Assembly: GCF_900112185.1 (NCBI RefSeq)
Contig: NZ_FOKP01000028.1
Span: 1-64,000 of the forward strand
DNA from: Allobosea sp. CRIB-10
GTDB taxonomy: Bacteria; Pseudomonadota; Alphaproteobacteria; Rhizobiales; Beijerinckiaceae
Reading direction: 5' to 3'
DNA length: 64,000 bases
Part shown: positions 61,138 to 64,000 of the stretch, piece by piece
How the letters are laid out: every line of letters starts with the position of its first letter
Position numbering within the stretch: the stretch's first letter is position 1
The notes under the pieces: generated by a model
Seen by the model: the letters and a program-made list of their open reading frames with translations, nothing else
Told to the model about the DNA's origin: nothing
The model's database searches: none
Translations under genes and position numbers: made by a program

Positions 61138-62652
61138 TCAGAGGTAGTTCGTCAGGCGCAGCTGCGACAGCATCGAGGTGGTCTGATAACTCGCCTGCAG
61201 AGTGGTCTGCAGCGCCAGGATCTGCATCGCCACCTCCTCCTTGGTGATGTCCTCGACCCCTGCGAGCGTCGTGCTCAGATAGTCCTTGGTCGCGGTGTGC
61301 CGCTCCTTGGCCTGGGCCATCGCGGTCTGGGCCGAGCCGAGCTCGACGATGATCTCCGACGGGTTCTGCGTACCGGGCGCGAAACCGATATTGCTGCGCA
61401 CCCGCTCGGTCATCGCCTCGTAGCGCAGCTTCGAGTTCGCATCGCTTGCCGGAAAGGTCTCGGCCGCCATGATGGCGAACTGCGCCAGGCCGGTGCGGAA
61501 CGCCTCTTCGTTCGCGCGGGCGCCGGCTGCCACCTGCTGGCCCTGGTCGACCTGGACGCTGGCCGTCGCCCGGGCCGAGCCGGCGGCATCGTCGCCCTGA
61601 TACCAGATGACGGTATTGGCGGCGGTCCCGGGCGCGGGCGCGGCGGTCGCGGTGTCGAAAGGCGGCCCAGGCACCCGGAGCGGCGGGTCGCCCGGGCTGC
61701 CGGCGAAGAAGTCCTTGGCGGCCACTTGAGCCGAAGCACCCGACAATGACGTCTTCGCCTCGCGCGACAGCGCCGCGCCGATCGCCGTGCGCAGGTTCGC
61801 GGCGGTCGCGTTGGCGTCGACCCCGATGACGAAGCCTTCGGCGGGATCGCCGGTCGTGCCCGCCGCACGCGCCGTCAGGGTGATCTCCTCCGTCGTGCCG
61901 TCGGGCAGCGTCAGTGCGATCTTGAGCGTGTCTCCCGGCTGCGGCTGCGCAGCGACGTTGACGGCGATATCGGCGGGCGGCCCGGCATTGTAGGCCGTGG
62001 TCATCGCTGCCGTGCTGCTCGAGGCACTGGTCAGCTTGAAGCCATAGGGCAAGCCGGCGGCCTCTTCGGCAATGGTCGCATTCGTACCGGCGCCACCGGT
62101 GACGAGCCGGCCCATGCCCCCGGCGCCGAGATCCGCCTGCTTGCGCTCGGAGATCAACTGCTTCAGGCCGGCGTGAGTGGCATCACCATCCATGATCAGC
62201 GAATAATCCACCACCGGCTCGACATCGGAGGTGCGGCCGGAGAACAAATAGCGGCCGTTCACCTGCGAATTCAGCAGGTCGAGCGTCTGCTTGAACTTCT
62301 CCTCGGCGAGCACCTGCGGCGAAGTGCGGCCGGTCGAGGTCTCGACATAGCTGTCCGGCCGGGCATCGGCGCGCGTCTCTCCGGCGAGCTTGGTGAAGTT
62401 CTCGACCGCCTTGGTCATCAGCTTGAGGTTGACGTCGGCGCGCTGGATGCCGGTCAGGTAGCCGTCGAGCGTCGAGAGCTTGTTGTTGAGGTCGAGGCTG
62501 ATGCCGCGATCCATGCCGAGGCCGGCATAGGTCTCCGACTTCTTCTGTGTCGCGAGCTGGCGCTGCAGGTCGTCGAGCTGCCCGCGCATCGAGACGAACT
62601 GGTGCGGATTGGCGAGACGATAGGCGCCGGTGCCGGTGGCGGTGATGGTCAT
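61138..62652 (-). CDS. flgL: Flagellar hook-filament junction protein FlgL
   Basis: 504 residues from the ATG at 62652, with GAGGAG upstream (an in-frame Met at 62667 is less likely). Flagellin-like N-terminus (MTITATGTGAYRLANPHQFV, RGQLDDLQRQLATQKKSETY) and C-terminus (QILALQTTLQASYQTTSMLS). E. coli FlgL has 317 residues. The extra length is a central region of about 170 residues with an Ala/Pro/Gly-rich stretch (about 300-390). Downstream of flgK on the same strand. Confidence 0.92.
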   Translation of the reverse strand: MTITATGTGAYRLANPHQFVSMRGQLDDLQRQLATQKKSETYAGLGMDRGISLDLNNKLSTLDGYLTGIQRADVNLKLMTKAVENFTKLAGETRADARPDSYVETSTGRTSPQVLAEEKFKQTLDLLNSQVNGRYLFSGRTSDVEPVVDYSLIMDGDATHAGLKQLISERKQADLGAGGMGRLVTGGAGTNATIAEEAAGLPYGFKLTSASSSTAAMTTAYNAGPPADIAVNVAAQPQPGDTLKIALTLPDGTTEEITLTARAAGTTGDPAEGFVIGVDANATAANLRTAIGAALSREAKTSLSGASAQVAAKDFFAGSPGDPPLRVPGPPFDTATAAPAPGTAANTVIWYQGDDAAGSARATASVQVDQGQQVAAGARANEEAFRTGLAQFAIMAAETFPASDANSKLRYEAMTERVRSNIGFAPGTQNPSEIIVELGSAQTAMAQAKERHTATKDYLSTTLAGVEDITKEEVAMQILALQTTLQASYQTTSMLSQLRLTNYL

Positions 62653-62663
62653 CGACGATCTCC

Positions 62664-64000
62664 TCACAGTCTCATCAGCACGTCGAGCAACTCCTTGACC
62701 GTGGAGATGACGCGTGCGTTGGCGGCGTAGGCGCTCTGGAGCTCGATCAGGTTCGACATTTCCTCGTCGACATTGACCTTGGTGTCTTCGAGGAAGCGGC
62801 TCTGCACCGAGGCGAAGGCGACCTGCTGGCCCTCGTCGAGGCGCTTGGCCTGCTCGCTCGCCTGGCCCTGGCCGGCGACGACGCGCTGGACCAGGCTCGA
62901 CACCGTGCCGGTCGAGGTCGCGGTCGAGCCGTCGAAGCCGGTCGAATTGGTGAAGCTGCGCTGGCTCGAGGTCAGCCGGTCATAGAGGAATTTCGGCCGG
63001 GTCGTATCGCCCTGCGGAGTCGCCGGGCTGGTGTTGTAGATGACGAGCCGCGAGCGATCGGCGATCAGGTCCGGATTGACGGCGATGCGCGAGGCGAAGC
63101 CGACCGATTGCGCCCCGCCCTCATAGGAGCCGGTATAGGCGCCATTGTTGCGGCCATCGACGAAGAAGGGCAGTTCGCTCGTGCCGCCGGTCAGGGAGGT
63201 CTGGGTCGGGCGCGCGGTCAGGCCGACGACGTCGCGCGTCCCGGCCGCCCCGTCATCGACGATGCGCAGCACCGAGCCGGTGTTCGAGACGGTGAAGCCG
63301 GGACCGACCGCCGCCTGCATCTGGGCCGCGACCGAAGCCGGGCCGCCGGAGAAATCGATGCCGATGACGCGATTGTTGGGATCACCCTGGGCCGAGGCCG
63401 GCAGCGGCAGCGATGCCGCCGACTCGACGCGCACGAAGGTGAAGCGCTGCGTCTGACCGCCGGGCGTCACCTTGTAGTCGAGCGTCACCGAATTGCCGGA
63501 CTGCAAGCCGGCGAGATCGACATCGAAGCCGGTCGCTGCGCCCGCGGTCACCGCCGTGCCGGCGATCTCGCGGTCCGAGAGTGCGCTGGAGAGCTGGGCG
63601 GCGATCTCGTCGAGCTGGGCCTGCGCCTGCACCAGCGTCTTGTCGCGCAACTCGATCAGCGCGCCGATCTCGCCGGAGCGGAAGCTGTTGTTGGCGATGG
63701 CATCAGAGGTGTTGCCGGAGAGGTCCCGCGCGACGATCGTGCCGACGGTGCGCTGGGCGGGATCGCTGCTCCATTTCGATTGCGGGCCGATATTGGCGCG
63801 CGCGTCGAACTCGAACGTGACCGTCGGACGGCCGTCGAAGAGCTGGGTGCCCGATGCGGTGGTGATGCTGACCGACCCGTTCGGCCGCTCATCCGTGCGG
63901 ATTTCGACATATTGCGACAGCTCGGAGATGATCCGATCGCGCTGGTCGCGCAGATCCGCCGTGCCCGCGCTCTGCTGGGCGTTGACGATGCGCGCATTGA
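62664..64000 (-). CDS. flgK: Flagellar hook-filament junction protein FlgK (N-terminus beyond the window)
   Basis: Partial: 445 codons, open to the right edge. At the edge the frame reads NARIVNAQQSAGTADLRDQR, the typical FlgK helix, then ISELSQYVEIRTDERPNGSV. The C-terminus SNLIELQSAYAANARVISTV with KELLDVLMRL is the FlgK signature. Codes for HAP1, the first hook-associated protein. Its stop is 12 bp before the flgL start, so the pair is co-transcribed. Confidence 0.93.
   Translation of the reverse strand, partial: NARIVNAQQSAGTADLRDQRDRIISELSQYVEIRTDERPNGSVSITTASGTQLFDGRPTVTFEFDARANIGPQSKWSSDPAQRTVGTIVARDLSGNTSDAIANNSFRSGEIGALIELRDKTLVQAQAQLDEIAAQLSSALSDREIAGTAVTAGAATGFDVDLAGLQSGNSVTLDYKVTPGGQTQRFTFVRVESAASLPLPASAQGDPNNRVIGIDFSGGPASVAAQMQAAVGPGFTVSNTGSVLRIVDDGAAGTRDVVGLTARPTQTSLTGGTSELPFFVDGRNNGAYTGSYEGGAQSVGFASRIAVNPDLIADRSRLVIYNTSPATPQGDTTRPKFLYDRLTSSQRSFTNSTGFDGSTATSTGTVSSLVQRVVAGQGQASEQAKRLDEGQQVAFASVQSRFLEDTKVNVDEEMSNLIELQSAYAANARVISTVKELLDVLMRL

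Overview
The window is GC-rich and gene-dense, with operons typical of Alphaproteobacteria. Markers of the group are CckA, FliX, FlbT, FlaF and a FlgF-G-A-H operon. There are also TTAA-N7-TTAA (CtrA-type) boxes in front of flagellar genes and a GAAC-N7-GAAC SOS box in front of recA. Gene content and intergenic palindromes suggest Hyphomicrobiales, perhaps a Bosea-like soil bacterium; the genus is inference only.

Layout. 1-8.2 kb: an orphan antitoxin-like gene, then a LysR regulator divergent from an operon for an aromatic or cyclic substrate (VOC enzyme, NTF2-like protein, FAH-family hydrolase, FAD monooxygenase, three-part TRAP importer). 8.3-11.6 kb: a short-chain dehydrogenase remnant, an MBOAT acyltransferase with an SGNH-like partner, and dksA. 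11.9-18.5 kb: flgF-flgG-flgA-flgH (minus) divergent from fliL-fliM-(DUF6468-like)-motE-like (plus). 18.6-21.4 kb: a TctC-type binding protein, a frameshifted RidA-like gene and a divergent LysR gene. 21.5-31 kb: a 1133-residue exported TPR protein, fliO-fliP (minus) and flgB-flgC-fliE-fliQ-fliR-flhB (plus). 31-33.5 kb: cckA. 33.7-38 kb: an RND efflux pair. 38.1-41.1 kb: a DUF1330/crotonase operon divergent from a TetR gene, plus two small membrane proteins. 41.3-46.4 kb: recA, alaS and a cyclic-nucleotide-type K+ channel. 46.4-52 kb: a small exported protein, a GFA-family protein, HxlR with a divergent oxidoreductase, icd, and an SDR plus dihydroxyacetophenone-dioxygenase-like cupin pair. 52-64 kb: fliX divergent from flgI-flgJ-like-flgN-like, a FlaG-like gene, three tandem flagellins, flbT-flaF, and flgK-flgL (minus; flgK runs off the right edge).

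How it fits together. The window carries much of a Caulobacter-style flagellar hierarchy. CckA controls CtrA phosphorylation in alphaproteobacteria, and the promoter regions of fliL, flgB/fliO, fliX and the third flagellin contain full or near CtrA boxes. The flgF and flgI promoter regions instead contain sigma-54-type -24/-12 elements, the class usually controlled by FlbD with FliX. FlbT/FlaF lie next to the flagellins, two of which share a conserved 116-nt leader.

All three copies of one palindromic repeat family, and a fourth unrelated palindrome, lie between convergent genes, which suggests a role in transcription termination. No rRNA, tRNA, insertion sequence, prophage or CRISPR array was seen.
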